The notes: generated by a model from the sequence alone, not told the origin. A stretch of 8,524 bases of DNA from an uncultured Selenomonadales bacterium (GCA_947305445.1 CAMZDU010000032.1:1-8524); one strand, 5' to 3'. Numbered from the stretch's first letter, positions 1-6,894 are shown. Numbers and translations are program-made.

Positions 1-52
1 GAGAACAACACGATATCGAACACTCTTTCCCTACACGACGCTCTTCCGATCT
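1..52 (+). other. Illumina sequencing adapter (assembly contamination)
   Basis: Bases 20-52 are identical to the 33-nt Illumina TruSeq Read 1 primer site, running from ACACTCTTTCCC to GCTCTTCCGATCT. Bases 12-19 (GATATCGA) sit exactly where the 8-nt i5 index belongs. Bases 1-11 (GAGAACAACAC) match the end of the P5 arm, GAGATCTACAC, with two mismatches. This stretch is therefore synthetic. Genomic sequence starts at about 53, and the true upstream neighbour of hisZ is unknown. The match is seen directly; the adapter identity is from memory of the published oligo. Confidence 0.96.
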
Positions 53-82
53 AATTAGGAATTATGATTCGGAGGTTTTTCG

Positions 83-1228
83 ATGACAGGAATTTTAGAG
101 ACGCCGTACGGCACGCGAGATTTTTTGCCGGCAGAGGCCGCAATCAAACGCGCCGTCGAACAAAAAATAATTCGACTGTTCGCCGGCTACGGTTATGAAG
201 AAGTCGTTACGCCGACCATGGAATATCTGGAGACGCTCACCACCTCAAGCGGACGGGCGCAAGAGCCGCAACTTTTTAAAATGTTCGACCGCAACAATCG
301 CACACTGGCATTGCGCAACGAGATGACCACGCCCATTGCCCGCTTGGCCGTCAGCAGATTGAACGACGCGCCGACGCCGATTAAACTGTCCTACTTGACG
401 AACGTCTTCCGATTCCGTAGCAATCAGCCCGGCCGTCAGTGCGAATTCTATCAAGCCGGCGTCGAATTGCTCGGCACGTCAAATGCCTTCGCCGACGCGG
501 AAATTGTCGCATTGGCCGCGCAAGCTCTGACCGTCGCCGGATTGCACGACTTTACGATTTGTCTTGGGCAAGTCGAATTCGTCGGCGGGCTTGTGGAAAA
601 TTTGCCGCATGATGTTCAGTCGCAGATTAAGTCGGCAATCGAACGTCACGACTTGGTTGCGCTGAACAATCTTGCAATCGACGACGCGTTGAAAAAAATT
701 CCGACACTGCAGGGCGGCCGCGAAGTTTTGACAACGGCTCATGCTCTTGCGAAAAACGAGCGTTCCCGCCGCGCACTCGACAACCTTGCCGAAATTTATC
801 GTCTGCTGGAAATTTACAGCGTCGCCGACAAAATTATTTTCGACTTGGGCTTGATTCGCGACTTTGAATATTATACGGGCATGGTCTTCGAGGCCTACGC
901 GCCCGGCGTCGGCTACTCTCTGGCGGGCGGCGGCCGCTATGACAACATGTTGCAGGACTTCGGCGCGGCGCGAGCTGCCACCGGTTTTGCTTTGGGTATC
1001 GAAAGAATTTTGGACGCACGAAAATTTCAGGGCGTTGCCGGCGATTCGTCGACGAGAAAAATTTACGTCGCCTTTGCCGAAAGTTGCGAAGTCGCCGCAA
1101 TAAAAAAAGCCGGCGAGCTTCGGGCGGCGGGTGCAGTCGTCGAACTTTCCTTGACGCCGCAAACCCGAACCGACGCCGAAAATTTCTGCGCGGCCAAAAA
1201 TTGTACGGAGTTGATTTATGTCGAATGA
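83..1228 (+). CDS. hisZ: ATP phosphoribosyltransferase regulatory subunit HisZ
   Basis: HisZ is a catalytically inactive histidyl-tRNA synthetase paralogue. It binds the short form of HisG to make the first enzyme of histidine synthesis in the cytoplasm. The 381-aa product shows the class II synthetase fold: GTRDFLP near residues 10-16, a motif-2-like GRQCEFYQAGVELLG from residue 117, RDFEYYTG at 259-266 and GGGRYDN at 282-288. It lacks the RGLDYYT signature of true HisRS and has only a short C-terminal domain, so it is shorter than the usual roughly 420-aa HisRS. The ATG at 83 follows GGAGG (71-75) with 7 nt spacing. The next gene overlaps its stop codon. hisG would be the expected partner but is not downstream; any upstream gene is cut off by the adapter. 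The main alternative, a divergent HisRS, is unlikely. Confidence 0.88.
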   Translation: MTGILETPYGTRDFLPAEAAIKRAVEQKIIRLFAGYGYEEVVTPTMEYLETLTTSSGRAQEPQLFKMFDRNNRTLALRNEMTTPIARLAVSRLNDAPTPIKLSYLTNVFRFRSNQPGRQCEFYQAGVELLGTSNAFADAEIVALAAQALTVAGLHDFTICLGQVEFVGGLVENLPHDVQSQIKSAIERHDLVALNNLAIDDALKKIPTLQGGREVLTTAHALAKNERSRRALDNLAEIYRLLEIYSVADKIIFDLGLIRDFEYYTGMVFEAYAPGVGYSLAGGGRYDNMLQDFGAARAATGFALGIERILDARKFQGVAGDSSTRKIYVAFAESCEVAAIKKAGELRAAGAVVELSLTPQTRTDAENFCAAKNCTELIYVE

Positions 1229-1734
1229 GTTGTATCAGCAGAATTTTGCAATTCGTTCGGGCGATGACGGCGCGTGTCACCGTTGACGACGGAAAATATA
1301 TTTCTGCTCACCTCAACGCCGAGGAGCAGAAAATTTTTTTCGCAATGAGCGTCGCCGACCAAGTGCACAGATTGCGCACGGCCTACACTAGTGAACGTCT
1401 CGTCATTGAGGACAAGCGCGGCGTCGACAGAGAATTTTTGATTCGTTGCGCACTTTTGCACGACACCGGTCGACGCGCCGGCGATTTGACCATTCGCGGC
1501 AAAGTTTTCGCCGTGCTCGTGACGACCTTCGCGCCGAATTTCGCCGAGCGACTTGAACTTAACGGCAATCGTGCGCTTTACGTCTATCATCATCACGCGG
1601 AACTTGGTGCGCAAAAACTTCAACGCATTGGCCTGTTCAAAGAGGCGAAGATTATTGCCAAGCACCACGCTCCGCCGAGGCTCGACGATCCGTTTGAGCT
1701 GAAACTTTTGCGGCTGGCGGACAATGAAAATTAG
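1225..1734 (+). CDS. HD-domain phosphohydrolase (function unknown)
   Basis: This 169-aa soluble protein has an HD metal-dependent phosphohydrolase fold. His48 (DQVHRLRTAY) is a likely first ligand, His79-Asp80 (CALLHDTGR) is the HD doublet, and YVYHHHAELGAQKL plus IAKHHAPPRL supply further histidines. Asp in LRLADNEN at the C terminus is the probable last ligand. The substrate cannot be told from sequence; nucleotides or phosphate esters are usual for the family. The ATG at 1225 overlaps the hisZ stop as ATGA, which suggests translational coupling. GGAG at 1207-1210 lies 14 nt upstream. An earlier in-frame reading into hisZ gives arginine-rich, low-complexity protein and was discarded. A later Met (1264) would remove the start of the conserved N-terminal helix (QFVRAMTA). 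It ends 49 nt before scfB and is probably in the same operon. Confidence 0.78.
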   Translation: MSCISRILQFVRAMTARVTVDDGKYISAHLNAEEQKIFFAMSVADQVHRLRTAYTSERLVIEDKRGVDREFLIRCALLHDTGRRAGDLTIRGKVFAVLVTTFAPNFAERLELNGNRALYVYHHHAELGAQKLQRIGLFKEAKIIAKHHAPPRLDDPFELKLLRLADNEN

Positions 1735-1767
1735 CTTATAGGAAAAAATATCATCTATCAGCTTTAC

Positions 1768-1786
1768 AAAGGAGGTCTTCCAAATT
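1768..1786 (+). promoter_or_regulatory. Strong SD (AAAGGAGG) placed for an ATT start codon
   Basis: AAAGGAGG at 1768-1775 is a near-perfect Shine-Dalgarno sequence. The only in-frame codon at proper distance that can initiate is ATT at 1784, with 8 nt between GGAGG and ATT. No ATG, GTG or TTG lies in the scfB frame until TTG at 1829, about 53 nt beyond the SD. This site decides the scfB start. Confidence 0.7.
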
Positions 1787-3145
1787 CATAACGGCATACA
1801 CAAATTTAAGCAGGGCGACGACTACATTTTGCTTGACGTGAACAGCGGCGCGGTTCATCTCGTCGACGAGCTGACGTTTAAAATTTTGGACGACTTCGAC
1901 GGCACCAACGACGAAAAAATTTTGCGCGAGCTGTCGACGAAATATCCCGCCGCAGAAATTTCCGAAGTGCTTGACGAACTTCATCAGCTGATTGAGGCGG
2001 GCGAACTCTTCGCGCCGACAATCGACGTGCCTCCGACTTTTGCAAGTCGCGGCGTCGTCAAGAGCCTTTGCCTTATGGTCGCGCAAGACTGCAATCTGCG
2101 TTGCAAGTACTGTTTCGGCGACGGCGGCACTTTCGGTCACCGCGCCATCATGAGCGAGAGCGTCGGACGTGCGGCCGTTGACTTCATCATAAAAAATTCC
2201 GGCGTCCGCAAGCACTGCGAGATTGACTTTTTCGGCGGCGAACCGCTGATAAATTTCCGCACCGTTAAAGCCGTCACCGAATACGTCCGTAAACGCGAGC
2301 AAGACACGGGAAAAATTTTTAAGCTCACGTTGACGACGAACGGTCTGTTGCTTGACGAGAAAACGACCGCCTGGCTTAACGACAATAAAATTTCTCTCGT
2401 GCTGAGTTTGGACGGCCGCAAAGAAATTCACGACGCCATGAGACCGGATATCGGCGGGCGCGGCAGTTACGAGCGCGTGCTGAAAAATTTTCTGCGCACG
2501 GTCGAAAGTCGCGGCGACGACAATTATTATTTGCGCGGCACCTACACGAAAAAAAATCTCGACTTCACCGCCGATGTGTTGAGCGCGTGCGACGCGGGCT
2601 TTGACGTGCTCTCCATTGAACCTGTCGTCTTGAAGGATTCGCCGCTTGCGCTGACCGAAGACGACCTGCCGAGGATTCGCGAAGAGTACGACCGCTTGAC
2701 GGAAATTTATTTAGAGCGTCGACGGAGCGGGCGAGGATTTTTTTTCTTCCACTTCAACGTTGACTTGAACAACGGGCCGTGCGTCGCGAAACGATTGGCG
2801 GGTTGCGGCGCGGGACACGAATATTTTGCGGTGGCGGAGAACGGCGACCTTTATCCGTGTCATCAATTCGTCGGCCGCGAGCGATACAAGCTCGGAAATA
2901 TTTTTGACGGCGTGGACGATTTTGCGCGGCATTGGTTGAAATATTTTAGAGAGTCTCACGTCTTGAATAAGCCGAAGTGCCGTGACTGTTGGGCGAAATT
3001 TTTTTGTAGCGGCGGCTGTCACGCGAACGCAGATTTATTTAACGGAGACATTCGCGAACCTTATGACGTCGGCTGTGAAATTCAGCGCAAGCGATTGGAG
3101 TGCGCGATTTACATTCAAGCCAAGTTAGCAGACGAAAATTTGTGA
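1784..3145 (+). CDS. scfB: SCIFF peptide thioether maturase (radical SAM/SPASM)
   Basis: This radical SAM enzyme installs Cys-to-residue thioether links in the small SCIFF (six cysteines in forty-five) peptide. The 453-aa protein begins with a peptide-binding region (IHKFKQGDDYILLDVNSGAVHLVDE). The AdoMet [4Fe-4S] motif CNLRCKYC follows (Cys103, 107, 110), then FFGGEPL, LTLTTNG and LSLDGR. The C-terminal SPASM/auxiliary-cluster domain has Cys333, 341 (GCGAGHEY), 359 (DLYPCHQFVGRE), 399, 402, 408, 412 (CSGGC), 431 and 440. This pattern is specific to SCIFF maturases. A start at TTG 1829 would delete conserved N-terminal residues, so ATT 1784 behind the SD is preferred; a base error hiding an ATG is the alternative. 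No SCIFF precursor gene is visible on either side. The stop TGA (3143-3145) lies within the end of mobile element A, so the last residue or two may have changed. Confidence 0.85.
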   Translation: MHNGIHKFKQGDDYILLDVNSGAVHLVDELTFKILDDFDGTNDEKILRELSTKYPAAEISEVLDELHQLIEAGELFAPTIDVPPTFASRGVVKSLCLMVAQDCNLRCKYCFGDGGTFGHRAIMSESVGRAAVDFIIKNSGVRKHCEIDFFGGEPLINFRTVKAVTEYVRKREQDTGKIFKLTLTTNGLLLDEKTTAWLNDNKISLVLSLDGRKEIHDAMRPDIGGRGSYERVLKNFLRTVESRGDDNYYLRGTYTKKNLDFTADVLSACDAGFDVLSIEPVVLKDSPLALTEDDLPRIREEYDRLTEIYLERRRSGRGFFFFHFNVDLNNGPCVAKRLAGCGAGHEYFAVAENGDLYPCHQFVGRERYKLGNIFDGVDDFARHWLKYFRESHVLNKPKCRDCWAKFFCSGGCHANADLFNGDIREPYDVGCEIQRKRLECAIYIQAKLADENL

Positions 3146-3390
3146 ACTGCTCGCCGCCTAAAGAGGCGGGAGCTTCCTGAATCAACGAGGTCGCGCCGAG
3201 GTTGCGTCTTATTTCCTCTCACACAGGCTTTACTTTCCGCAGTCCCTGCGGTAGTTGTGATTTATCTGCTTAGCTGACTTCGTACCCCTTATGACACCTG
3301 CTGAAAGCTTACTGTCTTGGTTTTCGACGTTTCAGACTCCGTGAAGATTGTAGTACAACAATCTATAAGTTTTTCGCAGGTCTTCTCCTT
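3142..3390 (-). ncRNA. Candidate omega-RNA-like (TnpB guide) RNA of element A
   Basis: The minus strand carries a chain of strong stems with no open frame. GACCTGC (3376-3382) pairs with GCAGGTGTC (3293-3301). AGATTGT/ACAATCT (3345-3351 and 3358-3364) has a 6-nt loop. CCGCAG/CTGCGG (3237-3242 and 3246-3251) has a 3-nt loop, and the right-end hairpin spans 3149-3173. In TnpB systems the guide RNA is made from the tnpB 3' end plus the right end, and its guide is the flanking DNA. Here that guide would begin AAATTTTCGTCTGC, complementary to the scfB 3' end. The structure is seen; transcription and function are inferred, and the 5' end is a guess. Confidence 0.4.
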
Positions 3391-3448
3391 TCCTTGTTAC
3401 TTGTTATGCTAATTTTATCACAAAGAACCAATAATGTCTACGCAAAAG

Positions 3449-3486
3449 CGCGATTCATCCCACCGCCAGGCGGGGGAATTCTCGCG
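3449..3486. repeat. Imperfect palindrome at the distal end of element A
   Basis: CGCGA (3449-3453) pairs with TCGCG (3482-3486), and the inner CCC.CCGCC arm (3459-3467) pairs with GGCGGGGG (3469-3476). The unpaired TTCAT and AATTC segments lie between. Subterminal hairpins of this type are recognised by TnpA in IS200/IS605 elements. It lies about 85 bp upstream of the deoR-type start. Confidence 0.6.
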
Positions 3487-3568
3487 AGAGAAGGTTAAAG
3501 CGACTGTCTTTTACAATCGGAGCCTTGCCTTTGGGGAACGTGATTGCAATATTGGAGGCTTAATTAAT

Positions 3569-4348
3569 ATGTTTTTGGAAGAACGGCATGCCAAGATTTT
3601 GGAAATGCTCGCACGTGACGGCAAAGTTTTGGTAAAGGAACTTGCAGAAATTTTCAGTGTGACGGAAGATTCTATAAGAAAAGATCTCAGCTCGCTTGAA
3701 CTTGACGGAAAATTGAAACGCACTTACGGCGGAGCAGTTACGGTCGAAGAAAAATTGCAGATGACCGAAGCGAATCGCCGCCGCATTTCCGACGTGGAAG
3801 CTAAGCGAAAAATTGCTGTCGCCGCCGTCAAACTCATGACGCCGCAGGATTTAATCTTCCTGGACATTTCAACGATAAGTATTGCCGTGGCGCAGATTCT
3901 GGAAAAAACTGACAACAATTACAAAATCTTGACTAACATGGTCGACGTGCTCGTCATGTTGGCACGCAATCCGAAGATACAACTTTACTTTGCGGGCGGG
4001 CAAATTAATCGGAGCCGTGACGGTTTTTCTGACGTGCTTAATTTGGAGTTTATGTCGGGTTTTCGGCCGGACATTTCGTTTATCGGCGCGTTCGGCGTGG
4101 ACATCAAAAAAAATTCGCTGACCTCGCGTGATCCGGCCGGCGGCGTTCAAAAGGCGCGAATAATTGAACTTAGCAAAACGTCTTACATTATCGCCGAGTC
4201 GCGTAAAATTGGTGTGGAGGGCACTTACAGCTTCGCCACGCTCGACAAAGCTGACGGCATTATTACCGAGACGAAGTTACCCGATAATTTGACCAGTGCC
4301 GCCGAAAAGCTTGGCGTGAAAATTATTTCTGCAGAACAGCTCAATTAA
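3569..4348 (+). CDS. DeoR-family transcriptional regulator
   Basis: This 259-aa repressor of the DeoR/GlpR type usually senses a sugar phosphate and controls a carbohydrate operon. Residues about 6-57 form the DeoR winged helix-turn-helix, with the recognition helix in VTEDSIRKDLSSLE (31-44) and the family signature LKRTYGGAV (49-57). Residues about 75-235 form the DeoRC sensor domain, including LDISTISIAVAQIL, ILTNMVDVL, FAGGQINR and FIGAFGVD. The ATG at 3569 follows GGAGG (3554-3558) by 10 nt. The frame is open back to 3434, but that extension runs through mobile element A and is not protein-like. No sugar genes adjoin it, so the regulon cannot be inferred. A TACAAT -10-like box at 3512-3517 lacks a recognisable -35; that position now abuts the element end. 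Confidence 0.85.
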   Translation: MFLEERHAKILEMLARDGKVLVKELAEIFSVTEDSIRKDLSSLELDGKLKRTYGGAVTVEEKLQMTEANRRRISDVEAKRKIAVAAVKLMTPQDLIFLDISTISIAVAQILEKTDNNYKILTNMVDVLVMLARNPKIQLYFAGGQINRSRDGFSDVLNLEFMSGFRPDISFIGAFGVDIKKNSLTSRDPAGGVQKARIIELSKTSYIIAESRKIGVEGTYSFATLDKADGIITETKLPDNLTSAAEKLGVKIISAEQLN

Positions 4349-4359
4349 ACAATTACTCA

Positions 4360-4388
4360 TTGTTAAAAGGGTTTTGAATCCTCACAAT
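4360..4388 (+). promoter_or_regulatory. Probable prfA promoter
   Basis: TTGTTA (4360-4365) and CACAAT (4383-4388) are 17 nt apart, a sigma-70-like pair with four of six matches in each box. It lies between the deoR-type gene and prfA, and would start transcription near 4395, just before the prfA SD AAGGAG (4397-4402). Confidence 0.4.
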
Positions 4389-4409
4389 CTGTAACTAAGG
4401 AGACTTTTC

Positions 4410-5477
4410 ATGCTTGACAAATTGCAAAAGGTCGAAGAACATTTTGGCGAGATTGAATCGCGGCTGAGTGACCCGTCTGTTGTGGCGGACGTGGAAAAAT
4501 TCACCGCACTCACCCGCGAACACTCATCACTTGAACCAATCGTCAAGTCGTTTCGCGAATACAAAAAAATCCTCGCGCAGATTGCCGAGGATAAAATTTT
4601 GATTGAGACCGCCGACGACGACGAGCTTAAATCTTTGGCGGCCGAAGAGCTTGCCGAGTTGCGCAAATCCAAAGCCGTGCTCGATGCCGAGTTGCCAATT
4701 TTACTTCTGCCCAAGGATCCCAACGACGACAAAAATGTTGTCATGGAAATTCGCGGCGGCGTGGGCGGTGAGGAGGCTGCGTTGTTCGCCGGCGATTTAT
4801 TTCGCATGTACACGCGCTACGCCGAGCGGCAGGGCTGGCACGTCGATATAGTCGACGCCAACGCCACGACAATCGGCGGTTTCAAAGAAATTTCTTTCAC
4901 GGTGGACGGCGCGGGTGCTTTCAGCAAACTGAAATACGAGAGCGGCACTCACCGCGTGCAACGTGTGCCCGTCACCGAAAGCAGTGGCCGAATTCACACG
5001 AGCGCGGTAACCGTCGCCGTCATGCCCGAAGTAGAGGAAGTCGACGTTACAATCAATCCCGCCGACTTACGAATCGACACTTACTGCGCGAGCGGCGCGG
5101 GCGGTCAATACGTCAACCGCACCGAGACTGCAATCCGCATTACGCACCTGCCGACCGGCATCGTCGTTCAATGTCAGGACGAGAAGTCGCAACTAAAAAA
5201 CAAGGAAAAAGCCATGCGTGTCTTGCGTGCCCGCGTGAAAGATTTGGCCGTGCGCGAACAGACTGAAGCCATTGCCGCAGACAGAAAAAGTCAAGTCGGC
5301 TCCGGCGACCGCTCGCAACGAATCCGCACGTATAACTTCCCGCAAGGACGCGTCACCGACCACAGAATAGGCTTAACGCTCCACAAACTCGACGCGATTT
5401 TGAACGGCGAACTTGACGAAATTATCACCGCGCTCATCACCGCCGACCGAGCAAACAAATTGTCGCAGGAAGCTTGA
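4410..5477 (+). CDS. prfA: Peptide chain release factor 1
   Basis: RF1 reads UAA and UAG stop codons in the ribosomal A site and triggers peptide release. The 355-aa length is normal. The N-terminal coiled-coil domain spans about 1-105 and the PCRF domain follows ([23 protein letters not shown]). The stop-codon recognition tripeptide P-V-T is at 187-189 within [15 protein letters not shown], as in RF1 and not the SPF of RF2. The catalytic GGQ is at 231-233. The residue after GGQ is Tyr234, where nearly all RF1 and RF2 proteins have His. The gene has an SD (AAGGAG, 4397-4402) 7 nt before ATG. It is followed by a strong terminator. The usual Firmicute partner prmC (the GGQ methylase) is not next to it. 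Confidence 0.95.
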   Translation: MLDKLQKVEEHFGEIESRLSDPSVVADVEKFTALTREHSSLEPIVKSFREYKKILAQIAEDKILIETADDDELKSLAAEELAELRKSKAVLDAELPILLLPKDPNDDKNVVMEIRGGVGGEEAALFAGDLFRMYTRYAERQGWHVDIVDANATTIGGFKEISFTVDGAGAFSKLKYESGTHRVQRVPVTESSGRIHTSAVTVAVMPEVEEVDVTINPADLRIDTYCASGAGGQYVNRTETAIRITHLPTGIVVQCQDEKSQLKNKEKAMRVLRARVKDLAVREQTEAIAADRKSQVGSGDRSQRIRTYNFPQGRVTDHRIGLTLHKLDAILNGELDEIITALITADRANKLSQEA

Positions 5478-5494
5478 TTCTGTTTCATATGCCG

Positions 5495-5538
5495 AAAAAA
5501 AATTCTGTCCGCTCATTCGAGTTAACAGAATTTTTTTT
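5495..5538. terminator. Bidirectional Rho-independent terminator between prfA and dacA
   Basis: A perfect 14-bp inverted repeat: AAAAAAAATTCTGT (5495-5508) and ACAGAATTTTTTTT (5525-5538), around a 16-nt loop that itself contains CTC/GAG. Each strand ends in eight T residues, so the hairpin can end transcripts of prfA from the left and dacA from the right. The two genes converge here. Confidence 0.9.
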
Positions 5539-5602
5539 GCTAAGTTGACACTCTCCGGAAGGGATTCCTAATTGAAGAACCGCAACTACACGCACAACGG
5601 AG

Positions 5603-6745
5603 TTAAGATAGGAACGGCGCGGCCAGCGTCACGAACAGCGAACCCAAGCTGAAACCTTCGCGAACATCTTCGCGGGCAACCAACGGCACGCGAGCGACCG
5701 GCTTGCCGTTATAGCTCAAAACCGCCTCACCGAGAACTTGGCCTTCGTGAATGTCGTTATTCGCGTCGACAACTTTAGGCAAATCGTACGTCACCTTCAG
5801 GAGTTTTGAATCTTCGGCGGCCATAAGCGGAAAATTTAAGTCGTCTTTCGCGCCGACATGAATCGTGGCCTGCTTGCCGCCGCGCACGAAAATTTTCTTG
5901 TCGGTACGCTCCTTGGCAATGCCTTCAACCATTCGCACGTGCTCGAAGCCGTAATTAAACAGCTCCGTCACGTCGTCAAAGCGCGTGTCTTGATCCGGGG
6001 AGCGCATGACGATTGCAATAAGCTCGACTTCACCGCGCTTGGCAGAGGCCGCCAAACATCCGCCCGCCGCACGTGTCCAACCGGTTTTGATTCCGTTGGC
6101 ACCTTTGTATTTGCTCAAAAGTTCGTTCGTGTTGTTAAGCTCGACCCATTTGTCGGAAGGATAAATCCAACGAATGGACGTGCGGCGCGTCTCGACAATC
6201 TTGCAAAAGTCGGCGTTCTTCAGACAGTAAACGGCAATGCGCGCCATGTCCGCGGCGGTAGAGTAGTGATTGAAGTTGGGCAAACCGTTCGGATTGGCGA
6301 AGTGCGAATTCTTGCAACCGATTGCGCGGGCTTTGTCGTTCATAATGTCAGCGAATTGCGACACATCGCCTGCGACGGTTTGAGCCAGAGCGACCGCGCC
6401 GCCGTTTTCCGAGACGAGCATGACGGCGGTTATCATATCCAGTGCGCTGACGGAATCATTCTCCGACCAATTAAGTGTATTGTCTTCGGTGAGAACGGCC
6501 GCCCGACTCATGCGAACTTCTTCGAGCGGTTTGAGTTTTTCCAGCGCGAGGATACACGTCAACATTTTTGTCATGCTCGCCGGTTCGCGTTCGACGTCGG
6601 CGCTTCTTTCGTAGATGATTCGTCCGGTGGAGGCCTCAACCAAAATGGCAGACTCTGCCAAAATTTTCGGCTCGACCGCCGCCAATGCAAGTGAATTCAT
6701 CAGCAAGACGACGACTGCTGTCATTGCCGCAAAAAAATTTTTCAT
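5603..6745 (-). CDS. dacA: D-alanyl-D-alanine carboxypeptidase (PBP5 type, S11)
   Basis: This enzyme trims the terminal D-Ala from peptidoglycan pentapeptides outside the cytoplasmic membrane. The 380-aa precursor has a signal peptide (MKNFFAAMTAVVVLLMNSLALAA) with likely cleavage near residue 22-23. The serine-peptidase S11 motifs are complete: S57-M-T-K60 with the nucleophile and general base, S112-E-N114, and K220-T-G222. A PBP5 C-terminal beta domain follows (about 260-355), and a short hydrophobic tail (LGSLFVTLAAPFLS) may anchor it to the membrane. The ATG at 6745 is preceded by GGGAG (6752-6756, minus strand) at 6 nt. The frame stays open through the tRNA gene upstream, but that extension is not coding. 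The gene follows tRNA-Pro in the same direction and may be read from its promoter. Confidence 0.93.
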   Translation of the reverse strand: MKNFFAAMTAVVVLLMNSLALAAVEPKILAESAILVEASTGRIIYERSADVEREPASMTKMLTCILALEKLKPLEEVRMSRAAVLTEDNTLNWSENDSVSALDMITAVMLVSENGGAVALAQTVAGDVSQFADIMNDKARAIGCKNSHFANPNGLPNFNHYSTAADMARIAVYCLKNADFCKIVETRRTSIRWIYPSDKWVELNNTNELLSKYKGANGIKTGWTRAAGGCLAASAKRGEVELIAIVMRSPDQDTRFDDVTELFNYGFEHVRMVEGIAKERTDKKIFVRGGKQATIHVGAKDDLNFPLMAAEDSKLLKVTYDLPKVVDANNDIHEGQVLGEAVLSYNGKPVARVPLVAREDVREGFSLGSLFVTLAAPFLS

Positions 6746-6767
6746 GACGATCTCCCATATACGCGAA

Positions 6768-6793
6768 AGGCGGAAGTTTTGCAACCTCCGCCT
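6768..6793 (-). terminator. Hairpin between tRNA-Pro and dacA (weak terminator or leader)
   Basis: On the minus strand AGGCGGAGG and CTTCCGCCT form a 9-bp stem, including one G-U pair, around the 8-nt loop TTGCAAAA. Only three T residues follow, so termination would be partial and read-through into dacA is likely. The G-U pair is allowed only in minus-strand RNA, consistent with a role downstream of the tRNA. Confidence 0.45.
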
Positions 6794-6807
6794 GAAAATT
6801 TCTTTAT

Positions 6808-6884
6808 TGGTCGGAACGACGAGACTTGAACTCACGACCTCTTCCACCCCAAGGAAGCGCTCTACCAAACTGAGCTACGTCCCG
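6808..6884 (-). tRNA. tRNA-Pro (GGG anticodon)
   Basis: The gene is 77 nt with encoded CCA. Acceptor stem CGGGACG pairs with CGTTCCG (one G-U), followed by discriminator A. The D arm is GCTC/GAGC with AGTTTGGTA. The anticodon stem is CTTCC/GGAAG with loop TTGGGGT, giving anticodon GGG (6848-6850), which reads CCC and CCU. The T arm is GTGAG/CTCGT with loop TTCAAGT. Confidence 0.95.
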
Positions 6885-6894
6885 AACGGCTGTT

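Larger units (their letters stand above)
3142..3493 (-). mobile_element. Element A: miniature IS200/IS605-type element without transposase
   Basis: A stretch of about 350 bp with no intact gene. Read on the minus strand, it ends with the typical TnpB-element right end: GAAGC, a 10-bp hairpin (GCTC/CCGCCT at 3149-3159 with AGGCGG/GAGC at 3164-3173), then GCAGTTCAC. Just before this, the minus strand can be read as ITTTAGTAESKAC, resembling the C-terminal tail of an IS605 OrfB/TnpB. The other end (3449-3486) is an imperfect hairpin with outer CGCGA/TCGCG. It is flanked on the minus strand by TTTAAC (3494-3499), a plausible target motif. No tnpA, tnpB or other long frame remains, so mobilisation would need a transposase in trans. 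The right boundary at 3142 is supported by similarity to element B; the left boundary is approximate. Confidence 0.7.

Noticed and set aside
1218..1286. A 22-codon frame beginning MSNELYQQNF at the hisZ/HD junction.
   Set aside because: It resembles a possible hisG start only in its first residues, stops at once, and lies within the out-of-frame HD gene.
3434..3568. A 45-codon N-terminal extension of the DeoR-type regulator.
   Set aside because: It is encoded by the mobile element end, has no SD, and family members begin at MFLEERHAKIL.
5858..6694. A 278-codon open frame on the + strand opposite dacA.
   Set aside because: It is the antisense of a clear S11 peptidase with signal peptide and three catalytic motifs. 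The frame has no recognisable domain and no SD, and the high-GC codon pattern explains its length.
6745..6790. TTGCAA-17-TATATG on the minus strand as a dacA promoter.
   Set aside because: Its start site would fall within the dacA SD, leaving no usable leader. The -35 match lies in the hairpin loop.
6746..6868. A 41-codon N-terminal extension of dacA.
   Set aside because: It runs through the tRNA-Pro gene, whereas the downstream ATG has an SD and begins a signal peptide.
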